Below are positions 24,989-34,462 of a stretch of 34,462 nt of DNA, piece after piece (positions within the stretch are counted from its first letter, which is position 1; the number at the start of each line of letters is the position of its first letter). The stretch covers positions 1 to 34,462 of the forward strand of contig JAEZHQ010000652.1 of the NCBI GenBank assembly GCA_023416455.1, written 5' to 3'. A model generated the notes under the pieces. It was given only the letters and a program-made list of their open reading frames with translations. It did no database searches and was not told the DNA's origin. Source of the DNA: Pseudomonadota bacterium. Lineage in GTDB: Bacteria; Pseudomonadota; Alphaproteobacteria; Azospirillales; Azospirillaceae. The position numbers and the translations under genes were made by a program.

Positions 24989-25696
24989 TCATTGAGCGCT
25001 CACCACCTCGCCGTGGAGCGTGCAGGCCGGCTCGGCCAGATCGACGAAGCGGCCGGCGACGGCGTCGGGCTGGGTCAGGGCGGCGGAATCCTCGCCGGGG
25101 AACGCCTGGGTGCGCAGCTTGCTGGCCACCACACCGGGGTCGATCAGGTTCACGCGCAGGTTCGACGCGGCGATCTCCATGGCGTAGGTCTTGACCATCA
25201 TCTCCAGCGCCGCCTTGCTGGCGCCGTAGGGGCTCCAGTAGGGGTAGGGGGCCTTGGCGGCGCCCGACGTCACGAAGATGGCGCGCCCGGCGTCCGAGGC
25301 GCGCAGCAGCCGGTCGAACGAGCGGATCAGCCGGTAGTTGGCGGTGACGTTCACGTCCATGACCCGCTGCCAGAGCTTCGGGTCGTACTGGGCGACCGGT
25401 CCCAGCGTCTCCAGGAGGCCGGCGTTGCCGACCAGTATGTCCAGCTTGCCGAAGCGCTCGTAGATCGAATAGCCGAGCTGGTCGATCTTGTCGAAGGCGC
25501 GCAGATCCAGCGGGACCAGCGTGGCGTTTCGGCCGGTCGCCTTCAGGATCGCGTCGTCGGTCTCCTCCAGGCCGCCGACGGTGCGGGCGGTCAGGATGAC
25601 ATGGGCGCCTTCGGCGGCGAACCGCCGCGCGACGGCGGCTCCGATGCCGCGCGACGCGCCGGTGATGAGGGCGATGCGGCCGGACAGACGGGACAT
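24989..25696 (-). CDS. Short-chain dehydrogenase/reductase family oxidoreductase
   Basis: A 235-aa classical SDR. The cofactor-binding motif is TGASRGIG (about 13-20), the structural motif is NAG (VGNAGLL), and the catalytic residues are Ser in FVTSGAA and Tyr/Lys in YGASK. The ADD-type acidic turn is replaced by PLDLRAFD. It resembles the YciK-like group of unknown substrate. The gene is downstream of purF (58 bases) on the same strand and probably ends the radA-cvpA-purF operon. The ATG has no clear ribosome-binding site, so coupling to purF is plausible. Confidence 0.92.
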   Translation of the reverse strand: MSRLSGRIALITGASRGIGAAVARRFAAEGAHVILTARTVGGLEETDDAILKATGRNATLVPLDLRAFDKIDQLGYSIYERFGKLDILVGNAGLLETLGPVAQYDPKLWQRVMDVNVTANYRLIRSFDRLLRASDAGRAIFVTSGAAKAPYPYWSPYGASKAALEMMVKTYAMEIAASNLRVNLIDPGVVASKLRTQAFPGEDSAALTQPDAVAGRFVDLAEPACTLHGEVVSAQ

Positions 25697-25754
25697 GGGC
25701 GTGGACTCGGCTGGTCTGGAGGGGCTTGGGAGGGAGGTCCGGGGCCGCCCGGCC

Positions 25755-27203
25755 TCAGGCGCGGGCGCGGACGTTGGCCTCGGTCGGCGGATGATCCAGC
25801 GCGTCGGTGAGCTGGATCGGGTAGTCGCCGGTGAAGCAGGCGTCGCAGAAGCGCAGGGCGGCCGGGTCGCGCCTGGTCTCGCCCATGGCCCGGTAGAGGC
25901 CGTCGAGCGAGATGAAGGCGAGGCTGTCGGCCTGGATGAAGTCGCGCATCTCTTCCACCGACATGCGGTGGGCGAGCAGCTTGCCCTGCTCGGGCGTGTC
26001 GATTCCGTAGAAGCAGGGGTGTGACGTCGGCGGGCTGGAGATGCGCATGTGCACCTCCCGGGCGCCGGCGGAGCGCACCATCTCCACGATCTTCTTCGAG
26101 GTCGTGCCGCGCACGATGGAATCGTCGACGAGGACGACGCGCTTGCCCTCGATCATCGCGCGGTTGGCGTTGTGCTTCAGCTTGACGCCCAGATGCCGGA
26201 TCTGGTCGGTCGGCTCGATGAAGGTGCGGCCGACGTAATGGTTGCGGATGATGCCCAATTCGAAGGGCACCCCGCTCTGGTTGGCGTAGCCGAGGGCCGC
26301 CGGGACGCCGCTGTCCGGCACCGGCACCACCACGTCGGCCTCGACCCCGGCCTCGCGGGCCAGTTCGGCGCCGATGCGCTGGCGGGCGCTGTAGACGGAG
26401 CTGCCCTCCATCACGCTGTCGGGGCGGGCGAAGTAGATGTACTCGAAGATGCAGAATCGGCGGCCCTGCGGCTGGAACGGCCGCAGGCTGTGCACGCCTG
26501 CCGCGTCCAGCACGATCATCTCACCCGGCTCCACGTCGCGGACGTACTCGGCGCCGACGATGTCGAGCGCGCAGGTCTCGCTGGTGAGGATGTGGGTGTC
26601 GCCGAGCCGGCCCAGGACCAGCGGGCGCACGCCCAGCGGATCGCGCACGCCGATCACCGCGTCGGAGGTCAGCGCCACCAGCGAGAAGGCGCCCTCCACC
26701 TGCCGCACCGCCTCGATCAGCCGGTCGACCGGCGAGCCGCCGCGGGCGATGGCCATCAGGTGGACGATCACCTCGGTGTCGGTGGTGGACTGGAACAGGC
26801 AGCCGCGGCGGACCAGCTGGCGGCGCAGGGTCTGGGCGTTGGTCAGGTTGCCGTTGTGGGCCAGGGCGAAGCCGCCGAACTCGAAATCGGCGAACAGCGG
26901 CTGGACGTTGCGGATGGTGGTGTCGCCGGTGGTGGCGTAGCGGACGTGGCCGATGGCCTGCGTGCCCTTCAGCTTGGCGATGACCGTCTCGGAGGAGAAA
27001 TGGTCGCCGACCAGACCCAGCGCGTGCTGCTGGTGGAAGCGGTCGCCGTCGTAGCTGACGATTCCGCAAGCCTCCTGCCCGCGGTGCTGGAGCGCGTGCA
27101 GGCCAAGCGCCGTGATGGCGCCGGCCTGGGCATGGCTGAAGATGCCGAACACGCCGCACTCCTCGCGCAGCTTGTCGTCGTCGAACGGATGCGTCGTCAG
27201 CAT
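25755..27203 (-). CDS. purF: Amidophosphoribosyltransferase
   Basis: A 482-aa enzyme catalysing the first step of de novo purine synthesis: PRPP plus glutamine gives 5-phosphoribosylamine. The N-terminal glutamine amidotransferase has the nucleophile Cys16 in EECGVFGIF, behind a 15-residue leader, which suggests propeptide cleavage as in the Bacillus-type enzyme. RYATTGDTT and LAHNGNLTN follow. The C-terminal phosphoribosyltransferase has the PRPP loop VVLVDDSIVRGTTSKK (about 355-370). The start at 27203 has a GAGG about 9 bases upstream; the in-frame ATG at 27233 has none. It lies 56 bases after cvpA, the order known from E. coli. Confidence 0.97.
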   Translation of the reverse strand: MLTTHPFDDDKLREECGVFGIFSHAQAGAITALGLHALQHRGQEACGIVSYDGDRFHQQHALGLVGDHFSSETVIAKLKGTQAIGHVRYATTGDTTIRNVQPLFADFEFGGFALAHNGNLTNAQTLRRQLVRRGCLFQSTTDTEVIVHLMAIARGGSPVDRLIEAVRQVEGAFSLVALTSDAVIGVRDPLGVRPLVLGRLGDTHILTSETCALDIVGAEYVRDVEPGEMIVLDAAGVHSLRPFQPQGRRFCIFEYIYFARPDSVMEGSSVYSARQRIGAELAREAGVEADVVVPVPDSGVPAALGYANQSGVPFELGIIRNHYVGRTFIEPTDQIRHLGVKLKHNANRAMIEGKRVVLVDDSIVRGTTSKKIVEMVRSAGAREVHMRISSPPTSHPCFYGIDTPEQGKLLAHRMSVEEMRDFIQADSLAFISLDGLYRAMGETRRDPAALRFCDACFTGDYPIQLTDALDHPPTEANVRARA

Positions 27204-27259
27204 CGGGGGGTCCTCGTCAAGCACGGGCGTCATCGTGAAGCCATTCGCACGGGCGCGGG

Positions 27260-27949
27260 TCAGCGCGCGTTCTGATGAATCAAGCGTTCGAGATCGCCGC
27301 GGTCGCGATCCTTATAGCCGGTATCGTCCGGCGGCGCACCTGCGGTCTTGGGCGCGCCGGGAACCGGCGTGGAGAGGCGGTCGAGCGTCTCCTTCGCCTC
27401 GACCGCCTGGCGCGCGCGGTCGCGCGCCATGTCGAGATGGCCGATTCCCTCCTTGCGCAGGGCCTCCGGCACCAGCTCATAGATCGTGCCGGCGCCGGCG
27501 ACCAGCAACGGCCGGGTCTTGGCGGTTTGCAGCCAGGCCGGGTGCTCGGTCGGGTTGGGCACCAGCCAGACGAAGAACAGGTAGGCGACCGAGGCCAGGA
27601 TCGCCCCCTTGAGCAGGCCGAAGACGAAGCCCAGCGAACGGTCCAGCGCCGACAGGGCGGAGTTCTGCACGCCGCGCGACAGCGCGCGGCCGAGCATCGA
27701 GAACAGCACGAGGCTGATCACGAACAGCGCCGCCGCGGTGGCGGCATAGGCGATCATCTCGATCCGGATGTGCTGCTGCGCGAAGGGCAGGGCGTAGGGC
27801 AGCGCGTACAGCGTGGCCACCGCCGCCCCGCCCCAGGCGGCCAGCGACAGCACCTCGGCCACCATGCCCCGGGTGAAGGCGAGCAGCGCCGAAAGCAGAA
27901 GCACGACGATGACCGCAAGGTCCGCCGGGTTGATCGGGAAGGTTTCCAT
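27260..27949 (-). CDS. cvpA: CvpA family membrane protein
   Basis: A 229-aa inner-membrane protein. It starts METFPINPADLAVIVVLLLSALLAF and has four predicted hydrophobic helices over the first 150 residues, with the family hallmarks RGMVAEVLSLAAWGGA and LDRSLGFVFGLLKGA. The C-terminal 80 residues are hydrophilic, a tail longer than in E. coli CvpA (162 aa). CvpA was named for colicin V production and is linked to envelope integrity; its exact function is unsettled. The start at 27949 lies 28 bases after the radA stop codon. An upstream ATG at 27985 would overlap radA and add 12 residues. Confidence 0.92.
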   Translation of the reverse strand: METFPINPADLAVIVVLLLSALLAFTRGMVAEVLSLAAWGGAAVATLYALPYALPFAQQHIRIEMIAYAATAAALFVISLVLFSMLGRALSRGVQNSALSALDRSLGFVFGLLKGAILASVAYLFFVWLVPNPTEHPAWLQTAKTRPLLVAGAGTIYELVPEALRKEGIGHLDMARDRARQAVEAKETLDRLSTPVPGAPKTAGAPPDDTGYKDRDRGDLERLIHQNAR

Positions 27950-27977
27950 GGAACCGCTCTGCCTCGATGCTCTCGCT

Positions 27978-29390
<1,413 letters not shown>

Positions 29391-29411
29391 GGGGGTGACG
29401 GCGCCCCACAT

Positions 29412-29526
29412 ATAGCAAGGTGCGGCTGCAAATCCTATGGCTGCGGCGTGAAAAAGCCGGGGCCTTTCCGGGGCCGTCCGGTGTTAGGGTCTGCGGCTCG
29501 GGACGAGGAAGGGCGGGGATCGCGCG
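29412..29526. promoter_or_regulatory. Divergent promoter region between radA and map
   Basis: A 115-base gap that must hold both promoters. A leftward -10-like TATATG is near 29405-29410 and a rightward TTAGGGT near 29483, but matching -35 elements are unclear. A GC palindrome (GGGGCCTTTCCGGGGCC) lies near 29460. Confidence 0.3.
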
Positions 29527-30369
29527 ATGACGGTGAGCAACGCAGGGGAGGACGTGGTGGACAGGGAAGGGCGGCGCATACCGCTGCACGGGCCGGAGGA
29601 GTTCGAGGCCATGCGCAGGGCCGGGCGGCTGGCCGCGGCAACGCTCGACCACATCACCACGCATGTGGTGCCGGGCGTCAGCACCGGGCATCTCGACCGG
29701 CTGATCGAGTCCTTCATGCGCGACAACGGGGCGGTCCCGGCGACGATCGGCTACAAGGGCTATCCGGCGGCGAGCTGCATCTCGCCCAACCACGTGGTCA
29801 ACCACGGCATCCCGAGCGACGACAAGCGGCTGGCCGAGGGCGACATCGTCAACATCGACGTGACGGTGATCCTCGACGGCTGGTACGGCGACACTAGCCG
29901 CATGTTCTTCGTCGGCGACCGGATCGGGGTCAAGGCGCGCAAGCTGGTGGACGTCACCTACCGGGCGATGATGGCCGGGATCGCCGCCGCCCGCCCCGGC
30001 AACCGGCTGGGCGACATCGGGCACGCCATCCAGACGCTGGCCGAATCCCATCGCTACGGGGTGGTGCGCGACTTCGGCGGGCACGGCATCGGCCGGGTCT
30101 TCCACGATGCCCCCCATGTCGACCATTTCGGCAAGCCGGGCACGGGCGTGCTGCTGCGGCCGGGCATGGTCTTCACCATCGAGCCCATGCTCAACGCCGG
30201 CAAGCCCGACGTGAAGATCCTGGCGGACGGCTGGACCACGGTGACCCGCGACCGCTCCCTGTCGGCGCAGTTCGAGCATCAGGTCGGCATCACCGAGGAC
30301 GGCTGCGAGATCTTCACCCTGTCGCCCGCCGGCTACAGCCAGCCGCCCTACGGGGCTTCCGCCCCATGA
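29527..30369 (+). CDS. map: Methionine aminopeptidase, type I
   Basis: A 280-aa metalloprotease that removes the initiator methionine. The five metal ligands of the family are visible: D111 (NIDVTV), D122 (YGDTSR), H186 (GGHGIG), E219 (TIEPM) and E250 (FEHQVG); the substrate-contacting His93 is in VVNHGIP. It is slightly longer than E. coli Map (264 aa) because of an N-terminal extension of about 20 residues. A GGAAGGGCGGGG purine run lies 9-20 bases before the ATG. Its stop overlaps the ATG of the Nudix gene (ATGA), so the two are co-translated. Confidence 0.96.
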   Translation: MTVSNAGEDVVDREGRRIPLHGPEEFEAMRRAGRLAAATLDHITTHVVPGVSTGHLDRLIESFMRDNGAVPATIGYKGYPAASCISPNHVVNHGIPSDDKRLAEGDIVNIDVTVILDGWYGDTSRMFFVGDRIGVKARKLVDVTYRAMMAGIAAARPGNRLGDIGHAIQTLAESHRYGVVRDFGGHGIGRVFHDAPHVDHFGKPGTGVLLRPGMVFTIEPMLNAGKPDVKILADGWTTVTRDRSLSAQFEHQVGITEDGCEIFTLSPAGYSQPPYGASAP

Positions 30370-31001
30370 GCGCCGGTGCGGGTGACGGCGGGCTGAAGCC
30401 CTGGCGGGTCCTCGGCAGCCGGCTGCTGCTGGACGCCAGCCCCTTCCTGACGGTCCGCGCGGAAACGGTGGAACTGCCCGACGGGCGCCGGGTGGAGAAC
30501 TTCTACCAAGTCGAGCAGAACGACTTCGCCCTGATCTTCGCCGAGACCGCGGACGGCCGCGTCCTCATGCTGCGCCAGTACAAGCACGGGGCGCGGCGTG
30601 TCAGCCAGACCTTTCCCGCCGGCATGATCGCCCCCGGCGAGGATCCGCTGGAGGCGGCCAAGCGGGAGCTGATGGAGGAGACCGGCCACGCCGCCGACGA
30701 CTGGACGCCCCTCGGCGCCTTCGTGGTGCAGGGCAACCACCGCAGCGGCCTCTGCCACATGTTCCACGCCCGCGGCGCCCGCAAGCTGGCCGAGCCGGAC
30801 TCCGGCGACCTGGAGGAGATGCGGCTGGAATTCCTCACCCGCGGCGAGCTGATCGCCGCCGCCGCCGCCGGCGATTATGCCTTGCTGCCGGCCATCGCGC
30901 TGCTGGGCGCGGTGCTCCTGCCCGAGCTGCGCGACGGGCTGGTGCGGGCGGCGGCGAGCGGCGCCGCCGCCGGGGTCACAGCGCCCGCACCTGCATCCTG
31001 A
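30366..31001 (+). CDS. Nudix hydrolase (ADP-ribose pyrophosphatase-like)
   Basis: A 211-aa protein with a Nudix box at residues 86-108: G86, E92, R100-E101, E104-E105 and G107, matching GX5EX7REUXEEXG, with His108 in place of the usual final hydrophobic residue. The preceding LMLRQYKHGARRVSQTFPAG segment is typical of ADP-ribose pyrophosphatase-like members, which hydrolyse nucleoside diphosphate derivatives. The start overlaps the map stop by 4 bases. Its 3' end overlaps the convergent mlaF coding sequence by 26 bases, leaving no room for a separate terminator. Confidence 0.93.
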   Translation: MSAGAGDGGLKPWRVLGSRLLLDASPFLTVRAETVELPDGRRVENFYQVEQNDFALIFAETADGRVLMLRQYKHGARRVSQTFPAGMIAPGEDPLEAAKRELMEETGHAADDWTPLGAFVVQGNHRSGLCHMFHARGARKLAEPDSGDLEEMRLEFLTRGELIAAAAAGDYALLPAIALLGAVLLPELRDGLVRAAASGAAAGVTAPAPAS

Positions 31002-31752
31002 TCGGACCCTCCGCCCGGCCGTGGACGAACTGGTCCACGTAGGGGTTGCCGGAGCGGTCGATGTCCTGGGCGCTGCCGGTCCAGATGATGCGGCCCTGGT
31101 GGATCATCGCCACGCGGTCGGCGATCTTTCGGGCCGACGCCATGTCGTGGGTGATGGTGACGGCGGTGGCGCCCAGATCCTTCACGCACTTCACGATCAG
31201 CCCGTTGATCACGTCGGCCATGATGGGGTCGAGGCCGGTCGTCGGTTCGTCGAAGAAGATGATCTCCGGCTCGTCGGCGATGGCCCGGGCGAGGCCGACG
31301 CGCTTCTGCATGCCGCCCGACAGCTCGGCCGGCGACAGCTCCCCCACCTCCGGGCCGAGGCCGACGGCGCCCAGCTTGGCCAGCGCGATCTCCTTGGCCT
31401 TGGCCCGCGGCATGCGCTCGCCCTGGATCAGGCCGAAGGCGACGTTCTCCCAGACCTTCAGGCTGTCGAACAGGGCGGCTCCCTGGAACAGCATGCCGAA
31501 CCGGTGCAGCAGCCGCTCCCGCTCGCGCGGGCGCAACCGGGTCGTCTCCTCGCCGTCGACGCGGATGGAGCCGCCGTCCGGCTGGAGCAGGCCCAGGATG
31601 CATTTCAGCATCACCGACTTGCCGGTGCCCGAGCCGCCGATCACCACCAGCGATTCGCCGCGGCCGACGTCGAGGTCGACGCCGTTCAGCACCGTCTTGG
31701 GGCCGAAGCTCTTGTGGACGCCCTTGAGCGCGATCTTCGGGACCTGCGTCAT
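30976..31752 (-). CDS. mlaF: Phospholipid ABC transporter ATP-binding protein MlaF
   Basis: A 258-aa ABC ATPase with Walker A GGSGTGKS (39-46), a Q-loop FGMLFQGAALFDS, the signature LSGGMQKR, Walker B IIFFDEPTTGLDP and the switch His in ITHDM. The FQGAALFDSLKVWENV stretch is characteristic of the Mla/Ttg2A group. It powers the MlaFEDB complex, which moves phospholipids between the inner and outer membranes. It starts 7 bases after the mlaE stop codon and runs into the convergent Nudix gene, so mlaD is not next in this operon. Confidence 0.93.
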   Translation of the reverse strand: MTQVPKIALKGVHKSFGPKTVLNGVDLDVGRGESLVVIGGSGTGKSVMLKCILGLLQPDGGSIRVDGEETTRLRPRERERLLHRFGMLFQGAALFDSLKVWENVAFGLIQGERMPRAKAKEIALAKLGAVGLGPEVGELSPAELSGGMQKRVGLARAIADEPEIIFFDEPTTGLDPIMADVINGLIVKCVKDLGATAVTITHDMASARKIADRVAMIHQGRIIWTGSAQDIDRSGNPYVDQFVHGRAEGPIRMQVRAL

Positions 31753-31759
31753 GCTGCGC

Positions 31760-32536
31760 TCACTTCGCCGAGAAGAAGATGCCGGTGATGAGATAGTTCC
31801 AGACCAGGATCAGGATGGAGGCGGAGACCACCGCGTTGGTCGTCGCAGCGCCCACGCCCTGGGCGCCACCCCGGGAATGGTAGCCGTGGTAGCAGCCCAT
31901 CAGCGACACGATGAAGCCGAACACGGCGGCCTTGACCAGGCCGGAGATGACGTCCACCGGCTCCAGGAACTCCCAGGTCCGGTTGATGTAGGACGAGGGG
32001 TTGAAGTCCAGCCGGTAGACCCCGACCAGGAATCCGCCGAACACGCCGACGATGTCGGCCACCAGCACCAGCAGCGGCATCATGGTCAGCCCCGCCACCA
32101 GGCGCGGCGCCACCAGATACTTGAAGGGATTGGTGGACAGGGTGGAGAGCGCGTCGACCTGCTCGGTCACCCGCATGGTGCCGATCTCGGCGGCCATGGC
32201 GGCGCCGATGCGGCCCGCCACCATCAGGCCGGCCAGCGTCGGCCCCAGCTCGCGCGTCATCGACAGCACCACCACCGTGGCGATGGCGCCCTCGGCCTGG
32301 AAGCGGGAGAAGCCGGAATAGCTTTGCAGGGCCAGGACCATGCCGGTGAACAGCGCGGTCAGCCCGACCACCGGCAGCGAGTAGTAGCCGATGTCGATCA
32401 TCTGCCGCAGGATCTGCCGCGGGTACAGCGGCGGCCGCACGCAGTGCGACAGCGCCGCGGCGGTGAACAGCGCGAGCTTTCCGGCCGCTTCCAGGAAGAC
32501 CAGGAAGGCACGGCCGGTGGCGGCAAGGAAACCCAT
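31760..32536 (-). CDS. mlaE: Phospholipid ABC transporter permease MlaE
   Basis: A 258-aa integral membrane permease with the family motifs RQMIDIGYYSLPVVGLTALFTGMVLALQ, TMRVTEQVDALSTLSTNP (the coupling helix with the Glu-Gln-Asp-Ala-Leu signature) and VLVADIVGVFGGFLVG. Five or six transmembrane segments are evident. The ATG at 32536 overlaps the alr stop (TGATG on the minus strand). A TTG one codon upstream also fits, but the ATG is preferred. It works with MlaF directly downstream. Confidence 0.93.
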   Translation of the reverse strand: MGFLAATGRAFLVFLEAAGKLALFTAAALSHCVRPPLYPRQILRQMIDIGYYSLPVVGLTALFTGMVLALQSYSGFSRFQAEGAIATVVVLSMTRELGPTLAGLMVAGRIGAAMAAEIGTMRVTEQVDALSTLSTNPFKYLVAPRLVAGLTMMPLLVLVADIVGVFGGFLVGVYRLDFNPSSYINRTWEFLEPVDVISGLVKAAVFGFIVSLMGCYHGYHSRGGAQGVGAATTNAVVSASILILVWNYLITGIFFSAK

Positions 32537-33669
32537 CAAGCGACCTCAGGCGGCGGGTCCCGATAGACCCGGTGGTAGCGCGCGCCGAGAGAGGTGAGGA
32601 TTTCGTAGCCGATGGTGCCGCCCTCGTCCGCCACGGTGTCCACCGGGCGGTGGGGGCCGATCAGCTCGACCAGCCCGCCGGGAGCGACCGCCCCGTCGGG
32701 TAGGTGGCCGACCGCCACCGTGATCAGGTCCATCGAAATCCGCCCGACCACCGGCGCGGCCACGCCATCGACGTACACATGACCGCGCGCGCTGAGCGCA
32801 CGCGCGTATCCGTCGGCGTAACCTACGGCGATGGTTGCGATTTTCCCCTTCTCCGCAACGCGGTGGGTGGCACCGTAGCCAACGGTCATAGGGCTGTCAA
32901 CGTCGCGCACCTGAAGCACGCGGGCGTCGAGCCGGATGGTGCCGAGCATCGGGTTGGCGGCCGCCGGCGTCGGGTTGACGCCGTAGAGCGCGCAGCCCGG
33001 CCGCGCGAGGTCGAAATGGAAGGCGGAACCCTGGAAGATCCCGGACGAGTTGGCGAGGCTGGCCGGGGCCGCCGGCAGCCGGCCGAGCGCCGAGCGGAAG
33101 CGCCCGAGCTGCCGGGCGTTCATCGCCGTGTCCGCTTCGGCGCAGGCGAGATGGGTCATCCAGAGCCGGACGTCGATCCCGTCGAGCCGCCCGAGGTCGC
33201 CGGCCAGCCGGTCCAGCTCGTCCGGCCCGAGACCGAGTCGGCACATGCCGGTGTCGATGTGGACGATGGCGGGAAGCCGCGTTCCCAGCGCCGCCGCGTG
33301 GGCCTTCCAGGCGGCGATGTCGCCCAGGTGGTTGAGCACCGGGATGATGCGGTGGGCGGTGAAGTCGCCGGCGCAGCCCGGCGGCAGGCCGCCCAGCGAG
33401 ACCACCCGCGCGGCGGGAACCGCCGCCCGCACCGCCAGCGCCTCTTCGAGCTGGGCGACGAAGAAGGTGGTGCAGCCGGCCGCCGCCAGCGCCGGGGCGA
33501 CGCGCGCCACCCCCAGCCCGTAGGCGTTGGCCTTGACCACGGCGGCGCATTCGGCCGGGGCCACCCGGTCGCGCAGCCGCTTCCAGTTGGCGACCACGGC
33601 GCCGAGGTCGATGGTCAGGATGGCGCCGGCGCGCCGGGCGGCGTCGCTGGCCTGTGAGGGGTCAGTCAT
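32536..33669 (-). CDS. alr: Alanine racemase
   Basis: A 377-aa PLP enzyme that interconverts L- and D-alanine for peptidoglycan. PLP-binding Lys46 is in VVKANAYGLG and the second catalytic base, Tyr265, is in TVGYGATHR, at the same number as in the Geobacillus enzyme. Other conserved stretches are IDTGMCRLG and GRISMDL. The ATG at 33669 lies inside the end of dnaB (8-base overlap). The frame stays open upstream, but there it is antisense-like, overlaps dnaB deeply and lacks the fold, so it is not used. The stop overlaps the mlaE start by one base. Confidence 0.95.
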   Translation of the reverse strand: MTDPSQASDAARRAGAILTIDLGAVVANWKRLRDRVAPAECAAVVKANAYGLGVARVAPALAAAGCTTFFVAQLEEALAVRAAVPAARVVSLGGLPPGCAGDFTAHRIIPVLNHLGDIAAWKAHAAALGTRLPAIVHIDTGMCRLGLGPDELDRLAGDLGRLDGIDVRLWMTHLACAEADTAMNARQLGRFRSALGRLPAAPASLANSSGIFQGSAFHFDLARPGCALYGVNPTPAAANPMLGTIRLDARVLQVRDVDSPMTVGYGATHRVAEKGKIATIAVGYADGYARALSARGHVYVDGVAAPVVGRISMDLITVAVGHLPDGAVAPGGLVELIGPHRPVDTVADEGGTIGYEILTSLGARYHRVYRDPPPEVA

Positions 33670-34462
33670 CGGGGCCAACGTCGTGGGTGGTGTCGAGATC
33701 GCCGAACTTGGTGTACTGGCCGTCGAAGTACAGGCGCACGCTGCCGATCGGGCCATGGCGCTGCTTGGCGATGATCGCCTCGGCCGTGTTGTGGACCTCG
33801 GCGTAGCGCTGCTGCCAGTTGGCGTAGCGGTCGTTGTACTTCTCCTCCGTCTCCTCCGGCCGGCGCGCCGGTTCGGCCCGCTCAAGATAGTATTGTTCGC
33901 GGTAGACGAACATGACCACGTCGGCGTCCTGCTCGATGGAGCCCGATTCGCGCAGGTCGGCGAGCTGGGGGCGCTTGTCCTCGCGCATCTCGACGGCGCG
34001 GCTGAGCTGGGACAGGGCCAGCACCGGAACGTCCAGCTCCTTGGCGATGGCCTTGAGGCCGCGCGTGATCTCGGAGATCTCCTGGACGCGGTTCTCGTTG
34101 CCGCGGAGCGAGCTGCCGCGCAGCAGCTGAAGGTAGTCGACCACCACCATGCCCAGCCCGTGGGTGCGCTTCAGCCGGCGGCAGCGCGTGCGCACGGCGG
34201 CGATGGACAGGGCCGGCGTGTCGTCCACGAAGAAGGGGACCCGGCTCAACTCCTGGCTGGCCGCGACGAACTTGGGGAAGTCGCTGTCGCGGATGTCGCC
34301 GCGCCGGATCTTGTCGCCCGACACCTCGGCCTCGCCGGCCAGGATTCGGGTGGCCAGCTGCTCGGCCGACATTTCCAGCGAGAAGAAGCCGACGCAGGCG
34401 CCCTCGGCGCCGTTCGTGCGCATGTGGGCCTTGGCGGCGTTGAAGGCGATGTTGGTGGCCAG
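33662..34462 (-). CDS. dnaB: Replicative DNA helicase DnaB (C-terminal part, cut by the window edge)
   Basis: The 266 C-terminal residues of DnaB are present; the frame continues out of the window at its right end, starting inside the LATNIAFNAAK helix just after Walker A. Visible RecA-fold motifs are FFSLEMSAEQLATRIL (H1a), MVVVDYLQLL (H2, Walker B), VPVLALSQLSR (H3) and LRESGSIEQDADVVMFVYRE (H4, arginine finger region). DnaB is the hexameric helicase that unwinds DNA at the replication fork. The gene overlaps alr by 8 bases, so dnaB-alr-mlaE-mlaF form one tightly packed transcription unit. Confidence 0.96.
   Translation of the reverse strand: MATNIAFNAAKAHMRTNGAEGACVGFFSLEMSAEQLATRILAGEAEVSGDKIRRGDIRDSDFPKFVAASQELSRVPFFVDDTPALSIAAVRTRCRRLKRTHGLGMVVVDYLQLLRGSSLRGNENRVQEISEITRGLKAIAKELDVPVLALSQLSRAVEMREDKRPQLADLRESGSIEQDADVVMFVYREQYYLERAEPARRPEETEEKYNDRYANWQQRYAEVHNTAEAIIAKQRHGPIGSVRLYFDGQYTKFGDLDTTHDVGPDD

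Noticed and set aside
33670..33885. N-terminal extension of alanine racemase
   Set aside because: The extra 72 residues are Arg/Ser/Thr-rich, lie antiphase inside dnaB, and the 33669 start gives the family length and residue numbering.

Overview
The window is about 70% GC, densely coded, and carries gene blocks (dnaB-alr-mlaE-mlaF, radA-cvpA-purF, yfgM-like-bamB-der) of the kind found in alphaproteobacteria of the Rhodospirillales/Azospirillum type. That placement is an inference from composition and gene order; there is no rRNA or other marker here. I see no tRNA, rRNA, insertion sequence, prophage or CRISPR array. The part before about 20.6 kb is accessory and signalling-rich; the part after it is conserved housekeeping.

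1-6.4 kb: signalling. The tail of a receiver-PP2C (SpoIIE-type) phosphatase faces a receiver-HATPase (RsbW-like) protein. Upstream of the latter, in the same direction, is a 1130-aa hybrid histidine kinase (dCache-like sensor, PAS, HisKA, HATPase, two receivers, HPt). Together they look like a phosphorelay controlling a partner switch. A divergent family-3 solute-binding protein with a TTG start follows.

6.4-12.2 kb: an AraC-family regulator is divergent from an acyl-CoA ligase, a DsbA-fold 2-hydroxychromene-2-carboxylate isomerase-like protein, a branched-chain-type periplasmic binding protein and a Nu-class-like glutathione transferase. This resembles a glutathione-linked catabolic operon. 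Near-identical 14-bp sites lie in inverted orientation in the shared promoter region.

12.1-16.8 kb: kup (potassium uptake), a 32-aa single-span membrane peptide divergent from it, an orphan AAA/Orc1-like ATPase, and a 57-aa two-span membrane protein. Two copies of a roughly 105-bp structured intergenic repeat flank this block, at the 3' ends of kup and of the ATPase gene, and show compensatory changes in their stems.

17.0-20.6 kb: three NarL/LuxR-type regulators without a kinase. The middle one has lost the phospho-acceptor Asp and the conserved Lys of its receiver. The intergenic regions are relatively AT-rich, contain several pairs of short repeats, and hold strong hairpins between the convergent genes.

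20.6-34.5 kb: a thioredoxin/peroxiredoxin-like protein; a YfgM-like TPR membrane protein, bamB and der in one operon; an SDR oxidoreductase, purF, cvpA and radA in one leftward operon; map and a Nudix hydrolase overlapping and divergent from radA; then leftward dnaB (cut by the window edge), alr, mlaE and mlaF with overlapping start/stop codons.
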